Below the pieces are notes generated by a model. It was given only the letters and a program-made list of their open reading frames with translations. It was not told the DNA's origin and searched no databases. A stretch of 64,000 nucleotides of DNA from Branchiostoma belcheri (Eukaryota; Chordata; Leptocardii; Amphioxiformes; Branchiostomatidae): the NCBI RefSeq assembly GCF_001625305.1, contig NW_017803876.1, positions 2,748,661 through 2,812,660 of the forward strand. The letters run 5' to 3'. Below, piece by piece: positions 35,201-50,200 of this stretch. Numbering within the stretch: the first letter of the stretch is position 1; every line of letters starts with the position of its first letter. Made by a program: the position numbers and the translations under genes.

Positions 35201-38200
35201 TCTTTGCTTTTTATCCCTTTCAGACTCTCCATACAGAGGGGACTGGATGTTTTTGGTGAGAGCGTTTCTGACTCAGGCAGTGCCCCTGTCAGGTTTATCC
35301 AGGGATTGCTGGGCCTCCTACAGGAGCAACACACGACGGCCACCTCCAACCTGCTGCAGGCTGCCAGACAGGCTCCCATGCATGGTATACACACTCTCTA
35401 TTCAGGACACAAGCATCTCTAGTCTCAAGAATGTGCATGATATCAAAACTTGAATGCAAGGATCCTAGACATCATAGCGCACATAGCATAAAGCTTGGTG
35501 TTTGTTTCATTATACGACGAACAGAGAACAAACTTAAAGGTCCCTCTCCCATCTCAAGCCCTGTTGTTGTTTTATTCTCATACTTTGCATCAAATTATTT
35601 AAAAAATTGGCAAAGGATACAAAATCTGAAAAGAAATATAATTATAGTTTTTGACTTTTGAATAATAGAGAGCTCCTTTATAATTTGTGCAATAGGTACA
35701 AAGATTTCCTACATGTACTTGGTATGCTACTGGACAGGTATACCTACATGTATAAGTATGATAAACTAGCAATGGTGTAAAACTTAAGATTAAAACTTAA
35801 GACTTGAGATGAAAGTTTCTTAACTTGATTATCTGGTCTCTTGTCAGGTTCCGTTGCTTGAAGATGAACATCAGGAAGAAGTTAGCATATCTACTTACTT
35901 TGAAGGTTTGATCCTTTCAACAGGTGTTCTGCTGGCACTGAGACAGTGCCTGTCCTCACCTGCCCTCTGGGTACAGCACAGGTCTGAGGATGTGGGACAG
36001 CTGAGGTGCCAGGTCAGTGACCTTGTGACAGCTGTGGAGGCTGTTCTGAGTCTGGTACTCAAGGCTCTAGCAGGGGTCAAGGGTCAGGAGGAAGAGGAAG
36101 GTGAGGAAAACTGACAGTAAAGAGTTGTTGATGCCTCGATATTTACAAATGCCATTCTGATGTTCCTGAAGCTCCATTAAAATTAATTCATTTGCTTTAC
36201 ACGGTAATTGCATGGGTGCTTGAATACACGGTGTCCAACCTGTAACTTGAACTGTGTGTCAGATAAGACAGTCAATGCCACAAGATAGATCAATGAAATA
36301 TATCAAAATTTGTTGAAACACATACATGTTGTTTGGGGAAACATGTTGCTTAGATGTTATATTACTGGTAAGTTGAAGTACTCCAAGCCAGTTTTATCAA
36401 CCCTTTCAGTGTCAGAGCCTACTAGCACATGATGTGAGAGTCAGACAACATGTCCTGTGTTGTTGCAGACTCTGAGGTTTCCCCGTCCTTTGCTGACATG
36501 GGCGAGGCCATCAGCAGTATCATCTGTGAGAGCGGAGACCAGGAGGGGGGGCAGGACGACATCGCACTGACGCCTGAACATGAGCTGGTGCTGGCCTGCT
36601 GCTGGCTCAATATCAAGGTTGGCACATTTTCTGCTGATAGCATTGATGATATGATGGTTGATAATTTTGATAGTTTGTCTGCTTCAGGTCCTTCTATGTT
36701 AGGACTCAAACCTACAGCCTTGTGTTGCTGTATGATGGTGACATACTCATTTTACTGTCCCTTTCTATATTAGTAGATATGAATTAGACAATCCAACTGT
36801 CTGTTTACATGTAGATGTCTTTTTCTACATGATGTCTGGCCCAATGTATGAAAAATCAATCAATTTCTGGTTAATCACTTTGTGACTTATCTGTCTACAG
36901 TAACTCATGAATCCTTGTAATTGTTGTTTCTAGGAGGCAGGCCTTCTGCTGGGTCAGCTGGTGGACAGTGTACTACAGAATGACTGTGAACTGTTGACTC
37001 CTGAACAAGTGCAATTCATAGGCAGGATGTACGTTAGGATCCTCACACAGTGTAGGCACAGGGTAATCAGACCAATTATTTACAATCATGTATTTCATCC
37101 CTGCTTATCCATGTGTCATTACTGTAACGATTTATCACTACACTTTAAAATGAAGATATATTTTATTATATTTATTATGCTTCCCCTCTAGGGTGCAATA
37201 GAGAGTTGCAACATTGGATTCCTGATGGTTTGTAAAAGGCTGCTAAGCCATTCTGATGCACAATTGGCAGCCATACCTGCACAAATACTGGATCAGGTAA
37301 GAACGTATTCCTTTTCAGACAAAGTGAACGTATTCCTTTTCAGACAAAGTTGTTTATGAATGTCATAGTCACAGATGTTTATACCTAATGTAATTATGTA
37401 TTATACCAATTACTCATTAATACAATGTATTATCAGATTTCTGACTTCTTCTGTTATGATATTCAATAGTGTCTTCTTTTAAATACATGTACTTTATAGC
37501 TCATCAACCAACAAGTCCATCTCATTCCAGGTGCTGGATGTTATCTCGGGGAATAGAAGTACATCAAACATTACCCGCCGTAGTGCAGGGCTCCCCCTGC
37601 TGGTTCAGGCCATTACTGCATCTGAGCCCAGGGGAAATTACAGACCGCTCCTGAGAAGAGCTGTGCAGGTTCTGCTGACCACTGCACAACTGCCCTTGTC
37701 TCAGGATGAGGACCACACTGTCGACATTCCTCAGGTATCTCTATCTGTGTCTGTGTAGCCAGTATAACCGCCCTTCAGCGTAACACACCACCGGGTAATG
37801 TTACAGAAAATAACTTCAAAATCTGTAGCTGCAGACATTTGAAAAATCAAGAAACTAGGGATTTCATCCAAATGAATGTATTGAAAAATGGTATTCTTAG
37901 CAGGGAATGAAACAAAAGTTGTTGGTAAATCCTGGGTATGTTTAAACTTCTTCCTTCTTTTGTGAAATTAGATTATAGAAATAGCATCATAATAGAAGCT
38001 TTCTTGATACAACAAAAAGTACTGCTTTAGTAACAATAACAACTTTAAATTTCCGTTAAGTCAACTACAAACTGCAAAATAGAAATATAAGATTTTAAAA
38101 AATAAGTAAATTCATGTGTAATCAAGATTATTTTGTCCCCACCATGACTTCCAGGTACATGCGCTGAATGTCCTGAGAGCGCTGTTTTCTGACTCGACCC

Positions 38201-41200
38201 TGGGGGCGGCCATGTTGGGCCACATCTCTGACGCCGTCATCCTGGCCATCAGTGGGTTCTCCTCACCTGTCTGGGCCATCAGGAACGCAGCCATGCAGCT
38301 ATATGGTTAGCATTGTATACAATGTACATGTAGTTACCGGTATTGACACATTTTGATATTTGATAAGTGTTTGTAGATGTATATTGGGCATGAAACTGCT
38401 GAAAAAAAGTTTTCTAACTCTTATCCTGCTGGCATGTTTACGCAATATTTTCAAATGATTTGATGTCTTAACCAGGTCATAGACCCTTGACTTTTTTTGC
38501 CATGTGGTTGCGTAGTTACTTCTGCATTCGTTACGTTTTGCTGCAGTGTGATGTATTGAATGAGAAATACCCCCAAATTGTACAGGGTGCTATTTACATG
38601 TAGATGGTACTGTATGTGCAACCCATATACATGTATATATGGGATCCGCAAGACAAGGGTTTTTTAAACAATACACAATAAAATTGACAGACCATAAAGG
38701 AAAATGACCCAAAAAAATTCTTAAACTTTTTACCTGAGGAAAAAATAAATTGCACCAACATTTTTACAATCTTCCACAATCCTTCCTCAGGCTGTCCTGT
38801 CCTTTAGAACCTCAGGAAGCGACATCAATTATATAAGTGATTTGTAGGAAGTAGTAACAGCCTCTGCTTTGATTTTACATTGTACTTGTTTATGATAACT
38901 TATCACTATACGTCATGATCACTTCAAAGTAGCATCAAAACAAGAGTCATTACCTAGCAGTCCCCTGTCTCCCAAGATTTGTTATGACAACAGGAATGTT
39001 TTCCTTTCAAGTTAGACAATATGGCCCTAAGGATGACACTGAATCTCTCTCCAGGTGTGAAATTGGACAGCACATCGGGTTTATCTTCATGGTGCAGGTA
39101 GCAGGTTTTACTGCTAGGTTAGCAGACTTGTCACTGTCACTGTATTATTTTGTGTTGTCAGTTTTAGTTCATCCTCAGTGCAGACAATCCTATCTAATCC
39201 TAACATACATGTCTCAGGGGCATGATTCCTCATGTACATGTATGTTCATCAGTGGTGTTTTAAATGCTACAATAAAGAAAAAAAAATAGTCATGAAAAAG
39301 TACATAATTATTATATAGGTCGTAGCTACTATGTCATGGAAGGATGACAGACCTTGTAAAGGCTTCATCATGTTGATGTTAAAGCGTTTAGAATCTATTG
39401 GAGTATTGAAATGAGCCATAATTGTCATTGATCCAATATGGTCTGTGGCTCTAGTGTAAAATTAATGTATTATAAATGGAATGTAACAATGGAAGCGGTA
39501 CTGATGATTGCTTTGTAGAGTCCTATGAAGCTATGGTAAAGGGGCATTGCCCTTCTTTGGTCTGGGTTCTTGTGTAGGCTCTAGTATTAAAAACAGTTTT
39601 TTCGAGCTTCTAGGAGTAATGAAACAGACTCATCATTCAAATATTTTCAACACTCAAATTGCTCAACTTCTTGCCACCTGGAATTCAGTTAATTGGCAAA
39701 AATGGGACATGAATCAGGTGTGTTCAGCCCCATGGGGAAAGGTCAATGTACGAAGTGCTGAAACGTCTAAACCAGAGGATCATATATTTTCTAAGAAGCA
39801 TGAAATCAATTTTATGACTTGCTACAGGCTCTGAAAATGTCTGAAAATGCACAGCTTGCCACTTCAAACTGGGTCACGGTGGTCCACAGTAAATCAGACG
39901 TAGTAACAGTGTGTGGGTCTGAATACCAGTGAATAATTGGACAAAATCCACCCTTAATAAGATCCACGTCCCAGGGGCCTTAGTGCCCTTATTGTAAGGT
40001 GTAAAAACAGTCTGGGTGATAATGTCAGTGGCGGTCACATGGTGGCACAACGTCCCCGAGGTATTTCTATCTCTGTCTGACTGACTGCAGGTGTCAGAGA
40101 GGAACACGACACACTGATTGGATTAGAGGAAACTGGGTTACCTGTGCAGCGTGTACATGTATGTCTGTTATGGTTCAAAGGCATTGCATACTAGCTAAGT
40201 TAGTGATATTGTATTCAAAGCGGGTTCTAGCATAGTTAGTTCTAGCAGTCCAGCTTGTATGAAACATAGTCTATCAAAATTAATGTGTGTACCTGACGCT
40301 TTGCCAGAGACTTTAAACCGTTTATTCAAGAGTACATGTAGCTCAAATCAGCCTGTAGTGTAGGCTACTTTTCATTGAGGTCATGAGGGAAGACAAAATT
40401 AACAATGATACTGTTTACAAGTTTACATGTACATGAGTTTAAGTCCTAATAAATCATCCATACACATCCCTATAGTAAGTCCTATAATCTTGAGAGATAT
40501 TAGAATTTAGATGAACAGAATATTCTAAAATATGTTTCAATCTTACTCAATACAGTACACTATATCCTCGAGAACGCATCAAGAATGTCTGGTTATGTAT
40601 TGCCTTCCACAGGCACTCTCTTGATCAGGATGCTGGGGCCCAAACGTGTGAGAGACGAGCACTCAGCAGAGAACACCATCACAGCTCGAGAGTTCTTCAC
40701 GCGCTGGCCAGGCCTGCGACTGTTCTTACTGCAGCAGCTGACGGAGGCGGTGGGGAGGCAGGGGGAGGGGAGGTTCTACCTGCACCCCGGGCTGCAGCCG
40801 GTACTCATCCTCCTGTCCAAACTGGGCCCAGGGATAGAGGACGTGGAACACAGGTGAATGGCTGGGGTGGGATCTCTTTGTCAATAAGAGATGGTTGTCA
40901 GGAATTGTAAAAAACTTTGTAACAAATACAGTCATGATTCTGGTACGCATTTGACACAATTTTGGAAAAGATTAGTAGCTTAGAATCAATAAGGAATTAG
41001 TTTGACACATCTATATGTAAGCTGCAAATCAGTTTCTCATTGCTGCTGTTGTCCTGTTACTGAGAAATGAACATGACAAATTGAAAAGGATGTTCACTTG
41101 GTAGTATGAACAGACTTTACATGTGCATGCACTGAAAAGGTGGCAGACAACTAGACACAAGCTAAGAAATGTCCTCTGAATATTTTCCAACTGTTCCAGG

Positions 41201-44200
41201 AAGCTGCTGTCCCAATTTGTGAGTCCTGTGATGGCCCAGGCCAGCAGCCCCCTGCTGTCCGTCCGCGTGCTGTGTGCACGTGCGCTGGTGCCTCTGGTGA
41301 GCGTGCAGACACAGGTGCAGGTGATGTGTGGCATCCTGGAGAAGATGGCAGCTGCACCTGGGGAACAGGTGCAACAGAACGGCCTGCATGGAGCCATCCT
41401 GCAGGTGATGCACCTGCTGCAACAATGGAAAGATACCACAAGGTAAGAATGAACTGGTATTCTATAGCCTGGGTGCCAGTCTAGTTGGTTTGTGCAGATC
41501 CTGGGTATCCTATACTTCCCCATTACAGTATACAGGAGACCCTGCATAAACTAACAAGAACAGCATCCAGAATTATATGTACATGTATAACACCAGTAGT
41601 TGGCTAATGAAGTGGTTAAACAACTTTCATGTTTTCAGAGTGTTTTTTTAATGTGTTCAAAGTACCCAAACAACTTTCACAAACTGAGTCACAAGACACA
41701 TCTCAGGTTCCTGTTTTTCATATAAATACATCGTATTTCCAGGAAAGACTACCTCCAGGAGAGCAGAGGTATCCTGCAGGCCATCCTGGCCAGGTCCTGG
41801 GTGGCCACGTCCTCCAACCCCTGCCCCGTCACCCGGACAGACTACCTGAAACTGCTCCTGTCTGCTGCCCAGTCGTGTGACACCTGTGTGGAGAGAGACA
41901 GGGTGTTACTGACACTGAAGGATGAGGTCTCCACCGTGACATCAAATGTGGATTCCAGCTGTCAGGTCAGTGGTTGTCATGGATTTTGCAGAACTGAAGA
42001 TGTCGGCTTTCAATGTTGTGCTGTCCATCTCGTGGGGTGCAATTGTGCCAGGCATCTGGGGTTTAGCTGGTTTAACATTTTGCTCTACATGTTGAATGGT
42101 CTGCCATTTCCTGACCTTCATTTGAGCTGAATTGTACTGAGATGTGATTTTACATGATATTGTACAGAAATACATTGTATATGTAGCCCAGGACTGGGAC
42201 CTCCTGGCTGTATCAGATTTTGCATTGTGATTGTTGAAAAGAAACAGGAAAATCCTTGTCTCTATATTGTACACAGCATATTATATTTGATTGTGTATAT
42301 CCTGGCTAGGTACAATGTACATGTAAGTCTCCTCTTCCCTGCAGCCAGTGGCCAGCGAGCTGCTGCTAAAAACTGCAGCATCAGTTTCACTCCAGCTTCT
42401 GACGCTGAACTCTGTCCCCGCGGAGACCCATCAGCAGCTGACTGGCTCCCTCCTGCTGTCTGCCTGTGTGGACGTGAGGAGAGCGACCCTCCTGCACATC
42501 CAGGACCTGACGTCACGGGAGGACCTGGCCGCGTGGCTGTGGATCCTGGTAAGTCTCCCCTCATCAGGGGCTTGTTACAGATAAGCGCCACTGCCATCAT
42601 TCAGGATTTAAGTCTGGTTTGGAGTGTTGGCTGACGGCTGATGTGGGATTCATTATTAGATGTAACTAGGTCAGAGTTTTCAAAGCCAAGAAATTTCAAG
42701 CCTTTTAAACATTGGTAACCAAGAGAATGAAACAACAAGACCTCAGGTAGAAGTGTCTGTTGTTGGTCAGACTCTCTTGCTGGGTTTTAAAGCATTTTTT
42801 TGAGAAAAATGACTGATTCTTGCAGAAGCAATGTTGTAATTTGTTGCATTTGTCATTTTGGATGGTGGCAACCCTGTGTGAGTTTGGTGTACCTCCAGGC
42901 ATGAAGACATAAAAGATCCTAACACAGTTTTGAAGGACAGTGTGAGGGGCCCTGTGTGTTTGGCTAAAAGTGCAAGTTGTTGCTAAGATGCATTGCGCTA
43001 CTACCCCTTCACCTTAGTTCACTGTGCACTAGTAGCTAAATTGAAAAGCATTTTGAGGCAATATATTCAGATCAGGTGTCATCTCATTTGCATGTTCTTG
43101 GCAGTGTTTCTGGTACTTTATGTCACAAAAGGTGTATATGTATTGTATTGTTCCTGTTGACAGTAGTGCTTTACACTGCAGTACAACAAATGGTTAAATG
43201 TTTGGTTGAGTTGAGGAAGAATCAGTTTGAAAAATAGCGGCTTCAGGAAACAAAGGCAGCGGGCACTTGGCCAAGAACATTGGTACAGACCTGAGATAAA
43301 CATTAATACCATGATCTGGATTTCTGGAATGTCTGGCACCAGCTGGCTACAAGAGGCTTCTTGAGAAACCCCACAGGAGAAGTCAAGCAGATTTATCTAG
43401 ACTGACCAGGGATTGTGTTGTTCTTTTTGTCAAAGTCATTGAATGGGGTTCAAGGAGGGACAGTAGAATTTAGAAAGGTAAACATCTTTATATCTAGAGT
43501 ACTGTAACTTCATTTACTTTTGAGGTGGACATTATACATTGATTTCTATATCTGGGTCCGAAAATACTTTTATTTCACAGGTTGCTCACTGTGCAGCCTA
43601 AGCCAAAAGCTACATGTATATGTCGGTTGTCCATTAACATTTCAGGTTGCTGTCAACACCGACCACCTGAAAAGGTATCGCTTACATGCATGGCCGTGGT
43701 GGGACACACTTTATTTCAGAAGCCATAAGCTGGGCAGCTGTAAACTTTAGAAAGGTTGCTTTGAATGAAAAAAATGATTACTTGCATGTTGGGCAATCTG
43801 GCATCTCCAATAAGTCTCACACAGAAAATAAGACCAGTGCAGTGAAAGTGCAAGATTGAGTGTTTTGAGCCCTGCATATGCATAGCATTATTATAGTACA
43901 TACACATGAAATATCCTAACAGGTAAAAGACAATTGTGGAGATATGAAAATTGGAGCTTATTTGCATATTTTTAGTTGAAAAGGCCATGTGTAGACTTCC
44001 ATGCTTCCTGTACAAAATGATGACATTGTATTATGTTGTAGCTGCCATATACAGGGTATTCAGTCTGTTATGTCATTTTGACAGAGTGTTGCCTGCTAGT
44101 CATTGACTTACATGTACCTTGATTCCTGGGCTCGTAGCTGTCACTTACAGATAACAACAGACACAAGGGGTTTTACCAGCTATCAGTAATGGTAATCTAA

Positions 44201-47200
44201 TCAGGTCCTTACCTAATGACTTCATTCTCTGGTGAGCAAACCTCCCATAGACCCGCTATTCATACAGAAATGTCACGTTAGCATGCTAGACCTGGATGGC
44301 AGAGATATCTTACACATCTAGGCTGGGAAAGGTGAAGGTTCAATATCATAGCCTTTTTTAGGCTTTCTGACGGCAGTGGATTCTTAAAATTCATATTGTG
44401 AATATCATATTAACATTCATATGATGGTCAGGCAAGGGACCTGTCTTGTTGAAGTTACATGTGTACCTGAAGGCATTTGCAAAATTATAGATTTAGGTCA
44501 ATAAGGTAATCGTATATGATAGTCTCCTTCAAGCAAGGAATTTTATAAGTTAACATTGATTGCCAAAGGACCTAATTTGGATCATTGCAATAAGTAAAGA
44601 TGAATGGAGGCAACAGTATTGCCTATAAATCACCAGATTGCAAACTACCTGAGGACTAGTGTGTGTCAGAGACAAGGAGGTTGACCCACATATAGCACTG
44701 TTTATTGCAATGTACCATTGTGCATAATGGAGAAAAAATGACATGCCCAAATCCCCCTTTCCAATAGATGAATTCTACTTTATCATGAGAGATGAATATT
44801 CAGCCGATCATGCTCTGTCATGTAATGCATCCCATGTGTAACTGCCTATCTATGGTCAAATAGCCCCTCTTGAAAAAATGTAGCTGTGTACCCACATGGG
44901 ACATTTTATGGCCAGTGCCTCTTTTTTAACTCAATCAACAGTCAATGAATAGGCTTGTTGGATTTGCTGGGAGTGGAATGAAACCCCCATTACTTCATTC
45001 TTTAAGCCTCATTAAGGCCATACCAATTTGAAGAGTTGTTTCTTACCTAAAAACTATTTAGAATTAACTGTTTGTCTGGCTTATGCATTGCACTTCAACT
45101 GGAACAGTTGCAAATACTGCTAAGTACTATTTTGTGGAAATCTGCCAACACTGTTTTAGATTTACAGTTATCAATATAAACAAATGAAGTCAATTCATTT
45201 TTTGTATAATGCACAATGTACATGGTAGTTCTACAGTCTATAATTGTTTTCTGGAGTTCTTCTAAGGCCATGTTGATTTGATTATATGGATGACATCCTC
45301 CTGGAACCCCAAAGCTGATGCGCGCGTGCGAATAAAAAAAAAGTTTTGCCAAAAAAAAAGTTGTTTTCATTATGAAATCTACGTGGTTTTGAAGGTTTAA
45401 CAAATGGCACAGAATATGGTTTGGTGAATAATCTAATCTTTAAGTTCATTTCTTTACAATTTCGTCTTTTTTCATTTGATTTTGGCATTCTACGACATTG
45501 GTATAGTTTTTATTTTTTATTTTTTGTAACTTACGGCATATTTTTGCTCATTTTGCAACCGTTTTGTACGATTTACAGTATGGTTTAAAACTTTTTTTTT
45601 TTGGAAACGGCCGAAAATTCATGCGCGCGTGGATGTCATCCATATAATCAAATCAACATGGCCTAATATCAAAATTAAAAGTAATATAGACTGAAATGTA
45701 AGTTTTGACAACTCAAGCTAAACTTCTAGCCTGAACTTTCGATTAGTTCTGACATGCTATTTGTTTGATGGGTCCAAATTGGACTTCATGTGGTCAGGAA
45801 TCATGATGTAACATTACAAGCCAAGATCAGACGGAGTTACCACAGAAGAAAGGATTCTTGGCGAACATCCCAGAAAGTAATCTGGCTCGTACCGGGCAGA
45901 TGTTATCAAGCATTCCAACAGACACATTTTCGTGTAGTTACATGTACGTTACAGACTATAACTGACGCATTAAAGTACTGTAATAATGAAATCATTTCAC
46001 AATGGTAGAGCAAGGTTAAACTTTATTTCAACTCATTTCCCAGCCACCTGACCAGCACTCTCCGTTATTAGGCTGTGATCACCAGTAAATTTTGACATTC
46101 CCAATCGTCTCTGATACAACTAAAAAAAGTCATGCATGCCATTTCCTAAGTTCTACTATTCCTAAAGTTTTTAGGCTATAAATTTTACCAGTACCAGTAA
46201 CAAACTTTATGGTGAACATGGTGATACAATATATGTGGTGTGGTTTCAGCTGTGAAACACGCTAAACTGAAAAAAATACTGTCACACATGTATATCTTAC
46301 CGGTATGTTTTGTACCCTTTACAAAGAAACTGCAATTGGAGATTTGCAGGTGTTTAGAGACTAACAAATTGTAATTTCCCTTGCATTTGCAGCCGATACT
46401 ACAACAGCAGTTGGAAAAGGAGACCGACCTTTTGTGCTTGGAGCTCTGCCTGGACAACTTTGTGGTGTTTCATACGTCCAGACAAGAGTTACCACCCTGC
46501 ACGACTTTCCCCACTTCTCTGTGGACTGTGGTTATGCAGTTTGCACAGGGACATAAGGGAACATCAGTCTGTGCCAAAGCCCTTCCTGTGTTAGCCATTG
46601 GTTTACATCAACTTCTGCATTCTAAGGCACACAGCAGGTAAATGAAATATCTATTCTTCATACAACTTTGCTAGTCGTTGTCAGGGGCTGACTAGGCTCC
46701 TAGGGGCTTGATCAGTGGGAAGGCTGGTAAAAGCGTCGTTTAGCCAAGCTCCAACTTTACAGATATGAATTGTCTGAATAGTGTTCAATTGGTATTTACC
46801 ATCATTTCTGATGGTTATCTAAACAATGGCAAACTTTACCACCAACCACTTACTTTCACCAAGAGTAAGCACAATTTCCTCTCATTCCTTTATTCCATAA
46901 CTGGATGCATCAATTTGGGAGATGAATAAGATAGATTTTGGCCTGTATGTTCTAATTCTTCTTCTTCCGTTAATGTCCATCGGCCGAATTGTCGGCCATT
47001 ATTGACATGATTAACGGGTCAGAGGTCACCGTTGGGGGGTGTCTAGTCGATGTTTGACAACTGCGAGACAAATGCAGACAGGGAGTTTGACTGTATAACC
47101 TCCTCGGGTAGGGAGTTCCAGTCGCGTATGGTGCGGGGAAGGAATGAGTACTGTCGGTAGTTTGTACGACATGGGAGTTGTTGGTACTGTTGGCTGTGGC

Positions 47201-50200
47201 CTCTGCGGCGTCTAGTGCTGTTACCAGGAAGGAGCTTCAAGGCTTCACAGCTTACACATGCTAGGCCCTGCGTGATCTTGTACAGCATGGTAAGTCTGTT
47301 GTTGCGGCGACGATTCTGGAGGATGGGCCACTGAAGCTGCGCTAGCATGGCAGAGACACTGGAGGTGTTCCTGTAACGATGGAGAACAAATCGCGCAGCC
47401 CTCCGCTGGACTTTCTCTAGCTTGTTTATGTTCTGGTTTGAGTGCAAAGCGCCCTTCATGCAAAGTGCCCTTAAATTTAATCAGAAGGATCAATTCATTT
47501 GATATTTCGTACTGCTGGTTTCTCAAGAAGACTAGTGGACCATTCTGTAACTTAAAACTTTCCTGATAGAGTTTCAGAAATGTATGATGATCTCCATGTC
47601 CTGTATGAGGTTATGTAGCAGAATATGTATCTTCTTACATGATGGATGAGAAAGTCATTTTCCAGTGATTTTCAACTTATTGGCTTCTATTTTCCACTGA
47701 TGGAGGTCTTACTATCAACTCATACAATCACAGGATATTGTATCATAGTCTGTAACATAACCTTGTACATGTTTAATCATAAAAATTTGCTGTCCTGGAA
47801 AATTTAGCCTGTAAAATAAAATTTTACACGATAAGATGTTGTGGATCACAGAAGAGTTGTACATGTATGTTGGAAAATGGTAAATTACAAAATTGCAGAT
47901 TCCAATATCTCAGTTAACATGTTACATTTCTCATCCACCAAAGCTCTATACATGTTTTTATGGAGTCATTCAGGGTCAAGCTGCTTGCAGGTCTGTGCAG
48001 AAATCATGCAGACTCAAAATCTATTTGTGTAATGGGTGCCATTAGCCCCTCCAGCCTACAATGGGAAATTGCAATGGCATAACATTACATTTAGGTTATC
48101 ACCCTGGGCTAGGTAGGTGTTATATTCATAATGTCCTATTTAGGGCCTTGTATGATCCATCAGTTACACAGGGCACATAGAAGGCGTGGAATTTAAGTAT
48201 TGGCATTGTCGCCCTAAAAGTACTTGACTGTATGTATAACCCAGTTTGTGGTCAGTATTGCCCCTGATCAAGTAATGAGATTTATCCACAGTCACAGCTG
48301 CAGTGGTGCTCCTTCATTTCTTTCATCCAGCTTCAATGGCCCTTTGAAGGTTTCTTCAAGCAGCCGATTTCATTTTGATAAAATAGGCACAGATTCTGGT
48401 CTTTGTGGAAAAAAGGAGGCAACAAAACTCAACCGGTCCTTTGAGCCCAAATCCTATTTACTTATTAAAGGTAAATCATTCTTTGCCAGTCTGCCGCCGA
48501 CCATTCAGGGAAAATTGGAATGAAAGCAACAGGTCAAGTCTCTGGGTCAGGCAGAGGCACATCACTGTAGGCATTTGGTTTGTCTCAGAAAAGGATATCT
48601 TCATGCAGACTGTGCAGATTCCCAGTGGGAACGGCATCCAATTTAGCACCCTGTCGCTAAGTATTCTTACCTGTAAAGGGAGAAGGAAATTGAAATAGCA
48701 TATCTGGATTATATTGATTTTCATAGAATTTTATGCAAACCACGCACCATTTCAGCCACAATGGCTGACATTGTGTGGTCACTTAATGTCATCATCGTTA
48801 GCAATTATTTTGCAATTAACTTCTTGAATTAAAAAATTTGTTGAGGTAGGCCCATCTCATGATCCAGAAGAGGAACGGCTAACAAAGTTAATGTTTTAGC
48901 CCTTGCACTGGCATTCTTGACATGCTATGATGCATGAACAAGTTGTATCTTCTAACCAGGGGGCATGTGGTAATGCAGAAATGAAAGGGAGATGAAATCT
49001 GGCTTACCTTATACAGGAACCTGGATTGATTTTATTACAAATCATCGGAGCCATCTGTTGCTCTATATATACATGATGGATCACCTGCAGGAGACTGGCG
49101 GCTTATTATGAAGTAATTACAAACCGCACCCTGTGTCGGGGAGAGAAAATTAGCCCGAACAGGAATTGGTAATTACTTCCCAATGTAATGATTTACTCGT
49201 AATTACATTAGCATGGCTGTGGCACTTGATTCCTCCAATGCAGTAGAAGATTCACTCCCATTCAAAAATGAGTTCATGAGCTAGTGTATTAAGTTCGCAT
49301 TTTGCAGGATTAAGTAGATGACAGCTGCAAGTTTGATAGATTTATATGTGAGAATGTGAGAGTTAGAAGCAATTTTTGGCAGGGATAAGTTGATAAAACT
49401 ATACTTTTAATTAAAATGATCATATCTAAGTACATGTAAGTAAGTTTAATTTATATCTTTACTTTCTGAAAATGACTCAGGTACAATAAGCCGTGTAGTT
49501 GTCATTACCTAGTCCCATTTAAACATGTAAGACTCATACAGTAATGATCTGTTCCCTGATCTGTACAAAGCATTCTAAGACTCACCTTGTCTAAGAGAGT
49601 TTTACAGGTTGATGTATGTTCATTGTATGTAAAGCCCCTGTCACACACATATATAGCCGAATATAGCCTCCTAAACACTGCCAAACTCCCCCCACCCATG
49701 GTTAGGAGTAGGTCGGGAGCAAGGTTGGTTGTTATTGCTTGGTGTTTGGCGAGGTCAGCTATTGTTCGGCTGAACCAGCTGAATATTTTGAAATGTTGGA
49801 AGCATTCAGGTGTGGACTAGAGGTTTGAACATGCTTGGCTGGGGTTAGGGAGTTGCTCAGCAATGTTTGGGGCGTGTCAAGGGGTCAAATTTGACTCAAA
49901 TTTAACTCAAATTCCATTTGATCCATATAGAAAAGCAGGCGTGGCCTAAATCTGGTCAAACTACTCATGAACTTCAGCCAACCTTGGTTGATAGGTGGTT
50001 GGGAGAAGGTTCTGAATGTGTGACAGTGGCCAGGTTTTCTCCGTGGTGCTGAAACAACGGTGTCTTGTCTGTCTACCAAAAGTGGTCACATAGACCAAGT
50101 GGTCCTTATCAGAGGTGGTCAGTTGTACATTTTTGACTGTATTGTGATACTGTGTATGTCCTAGCAGAGAGGAGCTGCAGAAGTGGTCCCAGCTGATGGA

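Noticed and set aside
41029..41547. Open frame of 172 codons on the minus strand
   Set aside because: Shadow of THADA exon 31 (41200-41442), whose sense frame has family similarity and correct splice phases.
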